This document shows positions 1 to 9,225 of a DNA stretch of 64,000 bases, one piece after another. The stretch is taken from NCBI GenBank assembly GCA_016195915.1, contig JACPYS010000004.1, forward strand, positions 62,001-126,000, written 5' to 3'. A program made the translations under genes and the position numbers. Position 1 is the first letter of the stretch. The number at the start of each line of letters is the position of its first letter. This stretch comes from Betaproteobacteria bacterium. GTDB taxonomy: Bacteria; Pseudomonadota; Gammaproteobacteria; Burkholderiales; SG8-39. The notes under the pieces were generated by a model, which worked only from the letters and a program-made list of their open reading frames with translations, made no database searches and had not been told where the DNA came from.

Positions 1-3000
1 GCAGTTTCGTTGCTTCGCGATACGACGGCCAGAAAATCATCCACTGCAGCCGACGCAAGCGTGGCAGCCACCGGAACCGATGCCGTCTCGACCGGAACAG
101 GCGCCGAGAAAGGCGTTACTGCTTCGGAAGATTCCGAAACCTTCGCAGGGATTGCAGTGTCAATCCGACCCGGAATCTCGACGGATAGTTGAGTCTCGTT
201 CGCGGCCACATTGGCGGAATCGGCCCCGGTCGAAGCTGCGACGGTTGCTCCCTCGACCTTCAACTCGAGCCGGGCAATCGCGACCTCTCCGGACAAATCC
301 ACCGCGGCGAATACGAATTGATGTCTCCCGGCGTCCGTCGCACCGGGTGTGCCCGAAAGCGTCCGTGCCTGCGCATCGAAGCGTAGCCATTCCGGGAGCG
401 CCAGAGTATCGGCATCAAATGCCAGCAATTGCGTGGCATCCACCGGGTCTGGATCGCGCACCGCGCCTTGCGGGAGGCGATACTCGAACGCCTCGCCGAC
501 GTTGGCGGCCAACTCACCCGCGGGAAGAGAGAACTCGGGCGATCGATTCGACGGCAGCGCCACGGCCAGCGACTCCAGCATCTGCGCATCCCATACGGCG
601 CCGTTCGCGAACTCGATGCGCTCGATCCGGCCGTTCTGCGTGCCGCCGGCGCGAATTCTCAATCCTCCATCGACTGTCGCGAGCAGACGATCTTCGCCGC
701 TCGCGTACACCTTCACCTCCGATGGCGCGATACCCGCGCCAAATCGAATGACGTCGGGGCCGCCTCCCGCATCCTGCACGACATCGATGCCGTCGCCCGG
801 TGAAAACTCGTATCGATCGGCGCCACTGCCGCCAATCAGGAAATCGTTTCCCTTGCCGCCGGCAAACTCGTTGTTCGGTCCCGTCGCAACCAGCGTGTCC
901 TGGTCCGGTGACCCGTTGATGGTGATGGCCGGCGCGTCCGGTTCCCCGGTCGATTCCGGTGCGTCGAGGCGTGCCTGCAATTCGGCCTGGTCCCACTGCG
1001 TTCCGTCCTCGAACACGAGCCGCACCGGCGCGGACGGATCGCCGATCGGCACATCGCGGAATGCGAAAGTTTCCCCCGTGGGCTCGAGCAGCAGCGCCCA
1101 CTCGTCCTGCGCGACAGTGCGCACCGCCACTGCGCCAGGCGAAACGCCGCTGAGCTCGATCGTCACCGTGCCGTTGGGAAGATCGCGCACGAGCAAATCG
1201 CTTCCCAGGCCCGTGCCCCACGGGATGCGGTAGTTCTGCTTGCCCACGTCATATAGGTCGTCGCCCCTGCCGCCGTCCAGAACGTTGAGTTCGGGAACCG
1301 CGGGCGCCGTCAAATCGGCGGTCGGAAATTCCGGCTGCGGCTGGCCGGTGTTGTCGTCAAAGCCGTCGTCATTGTCGTCGTTGAAAGGCGGTGACCGGCC
1401 CCGCACGATCGAGTTCGCGTCTTCGAGGTCGAAAAGTATGTCGTTACCGGGACCGCCCGACAGCCAGTCGTTGCCGGGGCCGCCGTACAGCTGGTCGTCT
1501 CCCGCGCCGCCGATCACGCGATCGTCGCCGATCTGCCCGGAGAGTTCGTCGTTGCCATCGCCCCCGTCGATGAAATCGTCGTGATCGCCAGGCAGCGCCG
1601 TGTATTGATTCACGTAATCTCCGTCGAACGGCGAGTAGGGATTCGAGAACCCGGAGTCAGATGGAGCGACCGTCGTAGCGATCGACCACACTGCGTCCCT
1701 CCAATCACCCAGGATCACGTCATTGCCGGGTCCCCCAAACAGGGTATCCGCGCCCCCGCCACCACTGATGAGATCGTCTCCGCCGCCGCCGTACACGCTG
1801 TCGTCCCCAGGTCCTGCCATAACGTAATCGTTTCCCTCGCCCGCATCGATTACGTCCGCGGCCGTGGAGCGCAACATCCCTGTTTCGGGATCGTCCACAC
1901 GATAGACATCAATACCGAAAGAATGCCGATCCGGGACGATCGGGACGTGATCGAGAGGTACGTAACCGTCCAGATAAACCGGGTTGATCCCATCCAGAAC
2001 GACCGAGATGTCCGGGTCTCCCGGAAGCCGGACCAGCGTCGAATATTCCTCCTCCGCAGGGAACCTGTAATCTTCAGTCGCGTCTCCCGAAATCGAGTCG
2101 TCGCCCGGTCCGCCGAAAATGCGGTCCGCGCCCGCGCCGCCCGCGAGCACGTTTGCGGCAGCATCGCCGAACAGGACGTCGTCGCCGAAGCCACCGAGCA
2201 GAACATCGCGTCCCGTGGCTTCACCCGAGCGCAGAGGCGATAAATCGGACTCAAGCGAGTCCGGATTGCCCGCAATGAGCGTATCGCTCCCGGTTCCCCC
2301 GAACAGCAGGTCGCTGCCCTCACCGCCCGTCAACAGGTCGTCACCGCGGCCACCGTACCCGATGTCGTCGCCGGCGCCGAGATCCAGATGGTCGTCGCCG
2401 GAGTAGCCATCCGAGGCGAGGTCGTCGCCGCCGCCAGTGAAAAACGCGGTATTCCCCGGACTGCCAAAAACGAACTGATCGCGACCGTCGGGATTGGGAA
2501 ACGATGAGAATACCGGGTTGCCGAAAGAATCATAGGCCTCTTCGACCGGGACCGGCGGCAATTCCAGCTCTGCGGCGGCTTCTGCGACAGTCAGGAGGTC
2601 GCCGACCAGGGCGTACTCGTCAATCGGGATGGAGAGCTGTGGAGAATCGAAATCGGCGAGCCGGATGCCGAGATCGCCGTTCCGAAAACCCTCAATGCGC
2701 AGACTGCCGTTCACCACCAGCGTGCCTCCCGACGCAAGGCTGCCGCCAAAGTCGTAAACGAAACGCCGGTCATCGCTGAAATACAAACCGGCGTCGCCGC
2801 GGTGACCGCCGCTCAATTGCGTGCCGTCGAACTCGATCGCGCCCCGCCCGTCCGCATCGCGAATCACATCGCCATCGAACTCGGATCGAAAGCGATATGT
2901 GTCCAACCCGGCGCCCCCTTCGAGGACGTCCTGACCCGGCCCGCCTTCCAGGACGTCGTTCCCCGCGCCGCCCTCGAGGCGGTCGCCGCCGGCGCCGCCG

Positions 3001-4727
3001 ACCAGCGTGTCGTCACCCAGACCCGCTACGAGAACATCGTCGCCCGGGCCGCCATCCAGAAAATCCTTGCCACCACCACCGACAAGCGTGTCGTTACCTC
3101 CAGACCCGAAGAGCGAGCCCGTAGCGCTCGATCCGACGGTCAGCGTTTCCGCATCCTCGAAACCAAAGATCACCTTGCGCGAGAAGTTCGTGGCTGCGAG
3201 CAAGCTATCAATTCCTTGCGGTGTGCCGAAGGCTGCGCCGGCCAGGACGTCCGCGTAGCGCGCCGGATCGAGCACCGCAAGCCGATTTCCGCTCTGGCTG
3301 TCGACGAACAACAGATTCCCGCTCTCGCCGCGCTTCGCAAACGGGAGATCTGCGAGACGGCTCTCCGTCAACGACGCCAGAAACTTCGCGCGCTCGGTGA
3401 GCCACTGATCCGAGAGCAGCCCCGATCCAGTCGCGGGATCGTAGCGCTCGAGCGCATCGGCCATCCTGCTGAAATCGCCGTTCCTCAGTGCGAAAGGTTG
3501 CAGCGCGCGCAGCGCGTAGCGCACCGAAACGTCGTCTTGCGCGAGCTGGCGCAACTGATCGGCGCTGCGGCCAACCAGTGATTCCAGACGCGGGTCGCTG
3601 CCGGGCGATAGAGTGTCCGCAAGCCGGTAGAGATTCGTGTAGTACGCGTCGCGCTGGTCGACATCGCCGATCGCCACCGCGATCGGGGTTGGCGTCGCCG
3701 ATCCGGTAAACGCTTCGCGCAGCATGTCGAGCATCGATTCGAGGCTCGTTTCCGGGCGTGAAGATGCGGCGTCGATCAGTTTTGATAGTGCGGCAGGATC
3801 ATTCGCGTGCGCACTGGAAACCGACGCCAGAAAATCGTGCAGGGCGAGAGAATCGGCAAGGGGAACGATCGAGTGGTTGTACAGCGGCAATCCGGCCTCG
3901 ATAAATATCCGTTCGGTCCGTCCGGGCTTGACGCCAAGAGAAGCGGTGACATCGGCACCCGCATCGGCGACCAGGTTAGTGATTGCGGCCGAGCCAAGCG
4001 AATCCGGAAAGCCGAGTCGATTGAGTCGTAGATTCCCCGCACCTGTCATGCCAGGAGCGTTGAAGGTGAAGATTTCCGACGTCGCTTGTGGAAACAGCCG
4101 GCCGAACAACAGCGCGAGATGTCCGCCCAGGCTATGACCGGTCACGACGATCCGCTCGGACGGCGACAGGACGCTGCGGCCAACCCCTTGGCCGGCGTCA
4201 ACGCCGCGATCGCTGAGGAAAGTCGATATGACGCCCTGGAAGAGAGCGCTGCCTGCCAAGAGCGAAGGCACTGGTATGCCGGCCGCGAGACCAATGAGCT
4301 GCGCTCGTTCAGACGGTGAATAATTGACCTGCTCTCCCGCGGGGGTAGTCAGTTGCTTGTAGTAGCGGTAGAGGGAGACGGCTTGCGAGCGGGCGTATCC
4401 AGCGAGGGCAATGTCTCTGTCGGCAATTGAGTCGAGCAGGTCGTCGGTACCGCGAATCGCCAGCACATTTCTCGATGTGTTCTTGTCGAGGAGAAGGGCT
4501 GCCGAAAAGCCGCTAAGGTCATCAATGCCTCGATCGCGAACCGTGAAGCCTACGTTTGAGACTTGAATCGCTTCTCGAGATACTCCTAAGAAATTTAGCG
4601 CTTGTGATCGCGCGAAATCGCCGAACCCAGGCTCGACTAGTGCATCCAGAACCTGGGGCAATCCAAGCAGGCGCGCATATGCCGCTTGTGCCACCCGAGC
4701 GAATTTGTCGATGGAATGTAGTGACAT
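1..4727 (-). CDS. Giant RTX protein with N-terminal lipase-like domain (3' end beyond window)
   Basis: The frame is open from ATG at 4727 to the left edge (about 1575 residues, no stop), so the C-terminus is missing. Residues 1-330 resemble a class 3 lipase-like alpha/beta hydrolase, with nucleophile elbow GHSLGG at about residues 197-202 (4122-4139, Ser about 199). From about residue 535, nonapeptide blocks of the GGxGxDxUx type alternate with beta-rich stretches. A cadherin/He_PIG-like domain follows (about 245-545 on the map), then an Ala/Val/Thr-rich tail. RTX proteins normally leave through a type I system and fold on binding calcium outside the cell; that is family knowledge. No HlyB/HlyD genes are in the window. 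It follows a small membrane-protein gene by 13 bases. The lipase substrate is unknown. Confidence 0.85.
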   Translation of the reverse strand, partial: MSLHSIDKFARVAQAAYARLLGLPQVLDALVEPGFGDFARSQALNFLGVSREAIQVSNVGFTVRDRGIDDLSGFSAALLLDKNTSRNVLAIRGTDDLLDSIADRDIALAGYARSQAVSLYRYYKQLTTPAGEQVNYSPSERAQLIGLAAGIPVPSLLAGSALFQGVISTFLSDRGVDAGQGVGRSVLSPSERIVVTGHSLGGHLALLFGRLFPQATSEIFTFNAPGMTGAGNLRLNRLGFPDSLGSAAITNLVADAGADVTASLGVKPGRTERIFIEAGLPLYNHSIVPLADSLALHDFLASVSSAHANDPAALSKLIDAASSRPETSLESMLDMLREAFTGSATPTPIAVAIGDVDQRDAYYTNLYRLADTLSPGSDPRLESLVGRSADQLRQLAQDDVSVRYALRALQPFALRNGDFSRMADALERYDPATGSGLLSDQWLTERAKFLASLTESRLADLPFAKRGESGNLLFVDSQSGNRLAVLDPARYADVLAGAAFGTPQGIDSLLAATNFSRKVIFGFEDAETLTVGSSATGSLFGSGGNDTLVGGGGKDFLDGGPGDDVLVAGLGDDTLVGGAGGDRLEGGAGNDVLEGGPGQDVLEGGAGLDTYRFRSEFDGDVIRDADGRGAIEFDGTQLSGGHRGDAGLYFSDDRRFVYDFGGSLASGGTLVVNGSLRIEGFRNGDLGIRLADFDSPQLSIPIDEYALVGDLLTVAEAAAELELPPVPVEEAYDSFGNPVFSSFPNPDGRDQFVFGSPGNTAFFTGGGDDLASDGYSGDDHLDLGAGDDIGYGGRGDDLLTGGEGSDLLFGGTGSDTLIAGNPDSLESDLSPLRSGEATGRDVLLGGFGDDVLFGDAAANVLAGGAGADRIFGGPGDDSISGDATEDYRFPAEEEYSTLVRLPGDPDISVVLDGINPVYLDGYVPLDHVPIVPDRHSFGIDVYRVDDPETGMLRSTAADVIDAGEGNDYVMAGPGDDSVYGGGGDDLISGGGGADTLFGGPGNDVILGDWRDAVWSIATTVAPSDSGFSNPYSPFDGDYVNQYTALPGDHDDFIDGGDGNDELSGQIGDDRVIGGAGDDQLYGGPGNDWLSGGPGNDILFDLEDANSIVRGRSPPFNDDNDDGFDDNTGQPQPEFPTADLTAPAVPELNVLDGGRGDDLYDVGKQNYRIPWGTGLGSDLLVRDLPNGTVTIELSGVSPGAVAVRTVAQDEWALLLEPTGETFAFRDVPIGDPSAPVRLVFEDGTQWDQAELQARLDAPESTGEPDAPAITINGSPDQDTLVATGPNNEFAGGKGNDFLIGGSGADRYEFSPGDGIDVVQDAGGGPDVIRFGAGIAPSEVKVYASGEDRLLATVDGGLRIRAGGTQNGRIERIEFANGAVWDAQMLESLAVALPSNRSPEFSLPAGELAANVGEAFEYRLPQGAVRDPDPVDATQLLAFDADTLALPEWLRFDAQARTLSGTPGATDAGRHQFVFAAVDLSGEVAIARLELKVEGATVAASTGADSANVAANETQLSVEIPGRIDTAIPAKVSESSEAVTPFSAPVPVETASVPVAATLASAAVDDFLAVVSRSNET
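770..910 (-). repeat. RTX repeat block 5 (short)
   Basis: Two or three repeats (GGKGNDFLI, GGSGADRYE) are followed by a beta-strand segment of the type that often caps an RTX block. Confidence 0.75.
1420..1590 (-). repeat. RTX repeat block 4
   Basis: Repeats such as GGDGNDELS, GGAGDDQLY and GGPGNDWLS are encoded. A single further repeat (GGRGDDLYD) follows near 1250-1290. Confidence 0.85.
1695..1860 (-). repeat. RTX repeat block 3
   Basis: Repeats such as AGPGDDSVY, GGGGDDLIS and GGPGNDVIL are encoded, five to six nonapeptides in a row. Confidence 0.85.
2075..2460 (-). repeat. RTX repeat block 2 (two sub-blocks)
   Basis: Repeats such as GGRGDDLLT, GGEGSDLLF and GGFGDDVLF occur in two runs (about 2265-2460 and 2075-2225), separated by a short linker. 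Confidence 0.85.
2893..3120 (-). repeat. RTX repeat block 1 (longest)
   Basis: About eight tandem nonapeptides such as GGPGDDVLV and GGAGNDVLE are encoded here. They have the Gly-Gly-x-Gly-x-Asp core that forms the parallel beta-roll binding calcium. Confidence 0.9.
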
Positions 4728-4740
4728 AGTCAAGAGGTCC

Positions 4741-5403
4741 CTATTGGACCTTCGATCCATCTCTGATCGACCTTGAGACCAGATCAACTGAACTCAAGGC
4801 ACAATCCGAACCATGTCCTAGAAGTGGCGACATTCTTTCCCTTAACCAGCCACCCTTCCATGTCAAGCGCGTGTAGCGAAGGAGTATGTTGCCGTTTACC
4901 CTTTCTACAAGGTAGTCATGCCTAGTCGTACCTGATCCAATATTCTTGTTCATCTCGGCTCGCAGTCGGACCTTTGCGGTTGCTGCCGGCACGGTCATTT
5001 GGGTGATCGGTCTTTCGGTCGGTCGTTCGAAGCGCTGCCACATCCCGTTCGCGTCGCGGCGCTCAACGTATCTGATTCCCTCGCTGAGAAGATCTTCGAC
5101 CAATGCGGGATAGCTGCGATCGAGAATTACAACTTCCTGCGCTTCGAACGCATTGAAAACATGTAATCCACCTTCGGCCGAGCACTTCGACTTGAAGTAA
5201 TAGTATTCGTAGGGCAAATCCCACGCCGGAATCCCAATGCCGACCAGCGCGACAATTACCTTTGCACCTGCGGTCGGCACCATCTTGAATGCGATAGCCC
5301 AAACCGCGCAGTAAAGCGCAGCGGCGCCGAGGATGGCGAGTCCGATCAAGCGATATCCTCCTCCGGATGCAGGTCCCGCTCGACCCTCGAGCAAGCGCTG
5401 CAA
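4741..5403 (-). CDS. Hypothetical two-helix membrane protein
   Basis: I do not recognise this 220-residue protein. Two hydrophobic segments lie near residues 18-40 and 43-60, followed by a polar domain of about 160 residues that would face one side of the membrane. No signal peptide or lipobox is evident. The only start giving the first helix is TTG at 5403, because an in-frame stop lies a few codons upstream, and no good ribosome binding site precedes it, so the start is uncertain. It ends 13 bases before the giant RTX lipase-like gene on the same strand, which suggests co-transcription. A chaperone, immunity or membrane-anchoring role is conceivable but only by position. The stretch 4300-5500 looks visibly richer in A/T than its neighbours. 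Confidence 0.6.
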   Translation of the reverse strand: MQRLLEGRAGPASGGGYRLIGLAILGAAALYCAVWAIAFKMVPTAGAKVIVALVGIGIPAWDLPYEYYYFKSKCSAEGGLHVFNAFEAQEVVILDRSYPALVEDLLSEGIRYVERRDANGMWQRFERPTERPITQMTVPAATAKVRLRAEMNKNIGSGTTRHDYLVERVNGNILLRYTRLTWKGGWLRERMSPLLGHGSDCALSSVDLVSRSIRDGSKVQ

Positions 5404-5596
5404 GATGTGCGTCTTGGGTACTTTTTTCGCAAATCATACTCCCGTGTTTTTCGCGCGGAAGAACGCCCGTCATGTCTTGCCGGCTTGTTGCACCGCCAAA
5501 AAATATGCCGGACGCGAATCTCGGCCGACAATCAATGAGCTAGGACGAGCCTTTGCGAATGGCGCCTTCGTCGCCCTATTGTTCGCCCGACCCGCC

Positions 5597-6598
5597 TCAT
5601 CCCGTATACACCGGCGCCGGCTGACTGAAGTACCCGTCAAGCAAGTGATACACCAGCTTCCAATTCCTCGAGCGCGTACTCGTGTGAGCGATCCCTGGCA
5701 TGACGATGAACTGCTTGTCGGGATTGGGCAGCCGCGCAAAGAAGTTCGCCAGGTCCTGATACGAAGCAATACCGTCCCATTGCCCACGCATGATCAGCGT
5801 AGGAACGGCGATCTTCTCCGGGTCCACAACCGGCAGGTTCATCGACATATCGACGTAGGTACCGGTAGGCACAGAATCGTCGAGCGCGAGCACGGCATCG
5901 GCGAACGCCTCGACCACGGTCAAGTCGCTCGTTCCCGGGTGATCGCGCGTGAAGATGCTCCGGATCATTTCGCGGTCGATCGGGCGGCGGTGACTCGCGC
6001 GGTATTGCTCGAGCCGCTTGCGCCGCGCGGCCAGCGTCGGACTGCCTTCGCCGGTCCAGACGAAGGCATCGAGCGCAAGGCGCGCTACACGCGCCGGATG
6101 GCGTTGCGCGAACAGCGCGGCGCGCAGCGCGCCCGAGGAAGCGCCATAGACGAGCAACTTACCGGCACCGGTAAGCTTGAGGATGTAATCCGACACGGCC
6201 GCGAGGTCGTCGGCGCCGCAGGCAACATCGGCATTCACCGGCCGCGACTTGTCGGAACGCCCATAGCCCTCGCAATCGAAGCACCAGGTGTCGTAGCCGA
6301 GGCGCGCGAACCAGTCCATCGTCGAGGACTCCGGGCGTCCCGGAATCTGCAGGTCGAACACCGGAGTCGAGGAGACCGAGGATCCATGAACGAACAGGAT
6401 CGTCCCTTTACCAGTCTCCGCGGCGCGCTTGCGCCAAAGAAAAAGACGAACTTCGCCGTCACTCGTGCGCTTCGTGGTCCAGTGTTCAGCGCCGGAAATC
6501 GCGCGCCCCGAAGCAGAAGTCCGCGGCGCGCTCGCGCAAGCCGGGAGCAGCGCCGCCGCAACCAGGCCCACAGCCAGGAAGTCCCTGCGATCGCTCAC
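5597..6598 (-). CDS. Tat-type lipoprotein alpha/beta hydrolase
   Basis: This is a 333-residue alpha/beta hydrolase. Its N-terminus combines a twin-arginine motif (SDRRDFLAVG) with a lipobox-like LLPAC, predicting Tat export and lipid anchoring. The oxyanion strand is FVHGSS, the nucleophile elbow is GASSG, an acid residue lies in GQWDG, and the catalytic His is in GIAHTS near the C-terminus. The start is GTG at 6598, whose last three bases overlap the TGA of the upstream propeller gene (GTGA), so the two genes are probably translationally coupled. The substrate cannot be read from the sequence. Confidence 0.85.
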   Translation of the reverse strand: MSDRRDFLAVGLVAAALLPACASAPRTSASGRAISGAEHWTTKRTSDGEVRLFLWRKRAAETGKGTILFVHGSSVSSTPVFDLQIPGRPESSTMDWFARLGYDTWCFDCEGYGRSDKSRPVNADVACGADDLAAVSDYILKLTGAGKLLVYGASSGALRAALFAQRHPARVARLALDAFVWTGEGSPTLAARRKRLEQYRASHRRPIDREMIRSIFTRDHPGTSDLTVVEAFADAVLALDDSVPTGTYVDMSMNLPVVDPEKIAVPTLIMRGQWDGIASYQDLANFFARLPNPDKQFIVMPGIAHTSTRSRNWKLVYHLLDGYFSQPAPVYTG

Positions 6599-7818
6599 TT
6601 CAGGATTCTCACCAAGGTGACGGCATTGACGAGACTGTTGGCCAGCACGAAATTCCCGTCCCGCGTGACCGAGGTGTTGCGCACGATGTCGCCACCCCCG
6701 GGAATGATCCAGCTCTGGAACTTTTCGGTCTTGGGATCGAAGCGCACGACCGTGTTCGGCGTGGTTCCCGATTCACTGTACCAGAGGACGTGGTCGATCA
6801 CCGAAATGCCGTAAGGCTGGGACTTCGGCCCGCTCGGAGATTGCCATTCCGTCACCTTGCCGGTGGCGGTGTCCAGGCGACCCAGATAACCGCGCGAAAA
6901 ATCCGCGTACCACACCATGTCGTCGCCCGTGATCGCAATCCGCCTCGGCCGCGACGCCGGATCCGGCAGCACGTATTCGCGGATCTGCAACGTCGCGGGA
7001 TCCACGCGCGCCACCCGGTTGGTGCCGAACTGGACCACGAACAGCGTGCCCTTCGAATCCAGCGCCATGCCGTAGGGCCGGGACTTCGGCGTCGGCGGCG
7101 TGAGCAGCTTGATCTCGCCCGACTTCGGATCGAGGCGCCCGATGCGATTGGCGTTCTGGGCGGTGAACCAGAGCACGCCAGCCGTGTCGAAGATCAGCGT
7201 GTGCGGATCCTTCGTGTCTGCATCGGGCATCTTGTACTCGGTTACCGCACCCGTCTTCGGATCGAGCTTGCCGATCAATGCGCCGGTGTTTCCGGTGTAC
7301 CAGATGTTTCCGGCGCTATCCTCGTCCAACCCGTGCGGACCGGAATGTGGCGTCTTGAGCGCGTATTCCCTGACTTGGCCGGTTGCAGGATCGACCCGGC
7401 CGAGAACGTTCTTCATCTGGCCCGTATACCAGAGGGCGCCATCCCGGGTCGCCAGCGGATCGTGCGGCCGCGACCCCGGCGTCGCAGCCTGCCATGAGCT
7501 GATCGAAATCTTGACCGGACCCGGTACCACGACTCCTGCCGGCTTCGCCTTTTCCGGATAATTCTTGACCAGGTACTCCGTGAGCGCGGCCACCTGGTTC
7601 GCCGGCACGTCGATGCCATGATTGGCCATCATGCGTAGAACCGTACGCCAGCCCTCGGGGGTGTAGCCGGCGCCCACGCGTGCCTGGAGCGGATGGCAGC
7701 TGTTGCAGTGCGCGGCGGCGACCTCCTTGCCCGGGCCGTCGGGCAACGCTTGGCCACCCGCGAAAGGCGCGATGCACAGCAAGGTGATTCCGATGGGCAG
7801 AACCCGATGATTCGACAT
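6595..7818 (-). CDS. Cytochrome c domain fused to Vgb-like beta-propeller
   Basis: This 407-residue secreted protein has a signal peptide (residues about 1-23), then a small cytochrome c-like domain with heme motif CNSCH and a probable distal Met in VLRMM. A beta-propeller of repeated 'W(Y/F)T...GRLDP.TG...EY' blades makes up the rest. Such propellers are often annotated as virginiamycin B lyase (Vgb). True streptogramin lyases lack a heme domain, so I read it as a periplasmic redox or binding protein of unknown substrate. ATG at 7818 is preceded by a good GGAGG site and excludes a longer upstream reading. Its stop overlaps the start of the hydrolase gene. Confidence 0.85.
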   Translation of the reverse strand: MSNHRVLPIGITLLCIAPFAGGQALPDGPGKEVAAAHCNSCHPLQARVGAGYTPEGWRTVLRMMANHGIDVPANQVAALTEYLVKNYPEKAKPAGVVVPGPVKISISSWQAATPGSRPHDPLATRDGALWYTGQMKNVLGRVDPATGQVREYALKTPHSGPHGLDEDSAGNIWYTGNTGALIGKLDPKTGAVTEYKMPDADTKDPHTLIFDTAGVLWFTAQNANRIGRLDPKSGEIKLLTPPTPKSRPYGMALDSKGTLFVVQFGTNRVARVDPATLQIREYVLPDPASRPRRIAITGDDMVWYADFSRGYLGRLDTATGKVTEWQSPSGPKSQPYGISVIDHVLWYSESGTTPNTVVRFDPKTEKFQSWIIPGGGDIVRNTSVTRDGNFVLANSLVNAVTLVRILK

Positions 7819-7941
7819 TTTTCCTCCGTTCGAAAATGAGCCGGCAATCGATGTACGCGCTGCGATCCTATGCCGGTCCGCCGAATAGGTAAACCGTGCG
7901 CCCCGCGACGGCCGGCAGATTAGCGGGATTAACATACGCAA

Positions 7942-8241
7942 ATGGAACCGCTCAAGATTCTCGATCGCGCGCACAAGCACTTCGGCCCGCATACCCCCAC
8001 CGTACGCGAGATGCAGGCCTTTCTCGATCCGGGAACGGCACTCGAACTTGCTGCCCTTCTGGTCGCGCTATGGCAGTATTTCTTTCCCGACGGCGCGCCG
8101 AGGAAGCAACAACTCGTTTGTCACCAGATGCATTCGAAATACAGGAAGTGCGAGGCCCCGCTGGTTGGTTCAAAGTACACGGGCAAGACGGTTACGATCA
8201 TCTGTCAGCGCGGGCATGCCACAAGGATTCGCATGAATTAG
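7942..8241 (+). CDS. Hypothetical small protein with C-terminal Cys/His residues
   Basis: This is a 99-residue reading frame, divergent from the propeller gene. It has an amphipathic, Leu/Ala-rich middle (residues about 28-50) and a basic C-terminal half with Cys residues in VCHQMHSKYRKCE and ICQRGH. These could bind a metal or form disulfides. There is no clear ribosome binding site before ATG 7942 and no family I recognise, so it may not be a gene. Confidence 0.4.
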   Translation: MEPLKILDRAHKHFGPHTPTVREMQAFLDPGTALELAALLVALWQYFFPDGAPRKQQLVCHQMHSKYRKCEAPLVGSKYTGKTVTIICQRGHATRIRMN

Positions 8242-8288
8242 CGATCGCCCGTGCCTCGAGGGCGTGCCCGGCGGGTGGTTGAATTCTC

Positions 8289-9194
8289 CTACCCGTTCAA
8301 ATACCACTCAGCCGTCCTCGCAATGCCCTGTTCGAACGTGAACTGCGGGCGCCATCCAAGCTCGTTGCGGATCGCGCTGTCGTCCACCTCGAGCGAACGC
8401 GTGAGTTTCCTGAACGCCGGCGCCAGTTCGAGCAGCGCCTGCGGAAAAGCGAACAGCCGCGCCGGTCGGCCGAGCACAGCGCCGATCGCGCGGCACAGAT
8501 CGGGCGTGGACACCGGAGCCCCGTCGCTCACGCAGTACGTGCGCCCCGCCGCAGCTTGCGACTCCGCGCAACGCGCAATCGCATCGGCGAGGTTTTCAAC
8601 GTAGATCAAACTGCGGCGATTGCGAATTCCCGCAAGCGGCAGCGGCCAGCCTTTTTCTATCACCCTCATCAACGCAAGGAAGTTCGCTTTGACCCCCGGC
8701 CCGTAAACCAGCGGAGGGCGCAGGATCGCGTACTGCATCCCGCCGGCCCGCGCTGCTTCGGGCAGCCGCCCTTCGGCGGCGAGCTTCGTCCTGCCATAGG
8801 CGTCCTCCGGATGCCGCGCATCGGTCTCGGCGACGGGTTTCGCACCCGATTCCTCGCCGTACACCTTGATCGAACTCAGGAACACGATCCTCCCCGCGCG
8901 ACCGGACGCGGCCTTGACGAGCGCAGCGGTTCCCTCCACGTTGATCCTGCGCATCGTCTCTTCGTCGGCGCGGCGGTGCGCCATACCGGCAAGATGAACA
9001 ATCACGTCCACCGAGCCAAGTTCCGCAGGCCAGCGAACCCCGGCCGCGAGGTCTCCCAGCTCGATTTGGCTGAACGGCAAATTCCCGGCCGCGGCAGCGC
9101 GCACCCCTGCGAGCACTTCGTGCCCCCGCTGCGCAAGAACCGGGCAAAGGCTGCGGCCGACGAAACCGCCAGCTCCGGTGACGAGAATTTTCAC
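8289..9194 (-). CDS. NAD-dependent nucleotide-sugar epimerase/dehydratase (extended SDR)
   Basis: This 301-residue extended SDR has NAD-binding TGAGGFVG at residues 6-13, catalytic YGRTK and the upstream Ser in SSIKVYG. It starts with GTG at 9194 and is the last gene of the polysaccharide block. WbpV/GalE-like enzymes of this size act on UDP- or dTDP-sugars. The block holds rfbA, rfbB and rfbC but no recognisable rfbD. This enzyme is therefore one candidate for the final 4-keto reduction of the dTDP-6-deoxyhexose, although a UDP-sugar 4-epimerase role is equally possible. It faces the small plus-strand frame across 47 bases. Confidence 0.8.
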   Translation of the reverse strand: MKILVTGAGGFVGRSLCPVLAQRGHEVLAGVRAAAAGNLPFSQIELGDLAAGVRWPAELGSVDVIVHLAGMAHRRADEETMRRINVEGTAALVKAASGRAGRIVFLSSIKVYGEESGAKPVAETDARHPEDAYGRTKLAAEGRLPEAARAGGMQYAILRPPLVYGPGVKANFLALMRVIEKGWPLPLAGIRNRRSLIYVENLADAIARCAESQAAAGRTYCVSDGAPVSTPDLCRAIGAVLGRPARLFAFPQALLELAPAFRKLTRSLEVDDSAIRNELGWRPQFTFEQGIARTAEWYLNG

Positions 9195-9225
9195 CCGTTC
9201 AATCTTCCTGCACCGCGCCGCGAAG

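Noticed and set aside
6595..7818. Streptogramin resistance (virginiamycin B lyase)
   Set aside because: The propeller resembles Vgb, but the cytochrome c domain, the export signal and the environmental context make an antibiotic-resistance role unlikely.
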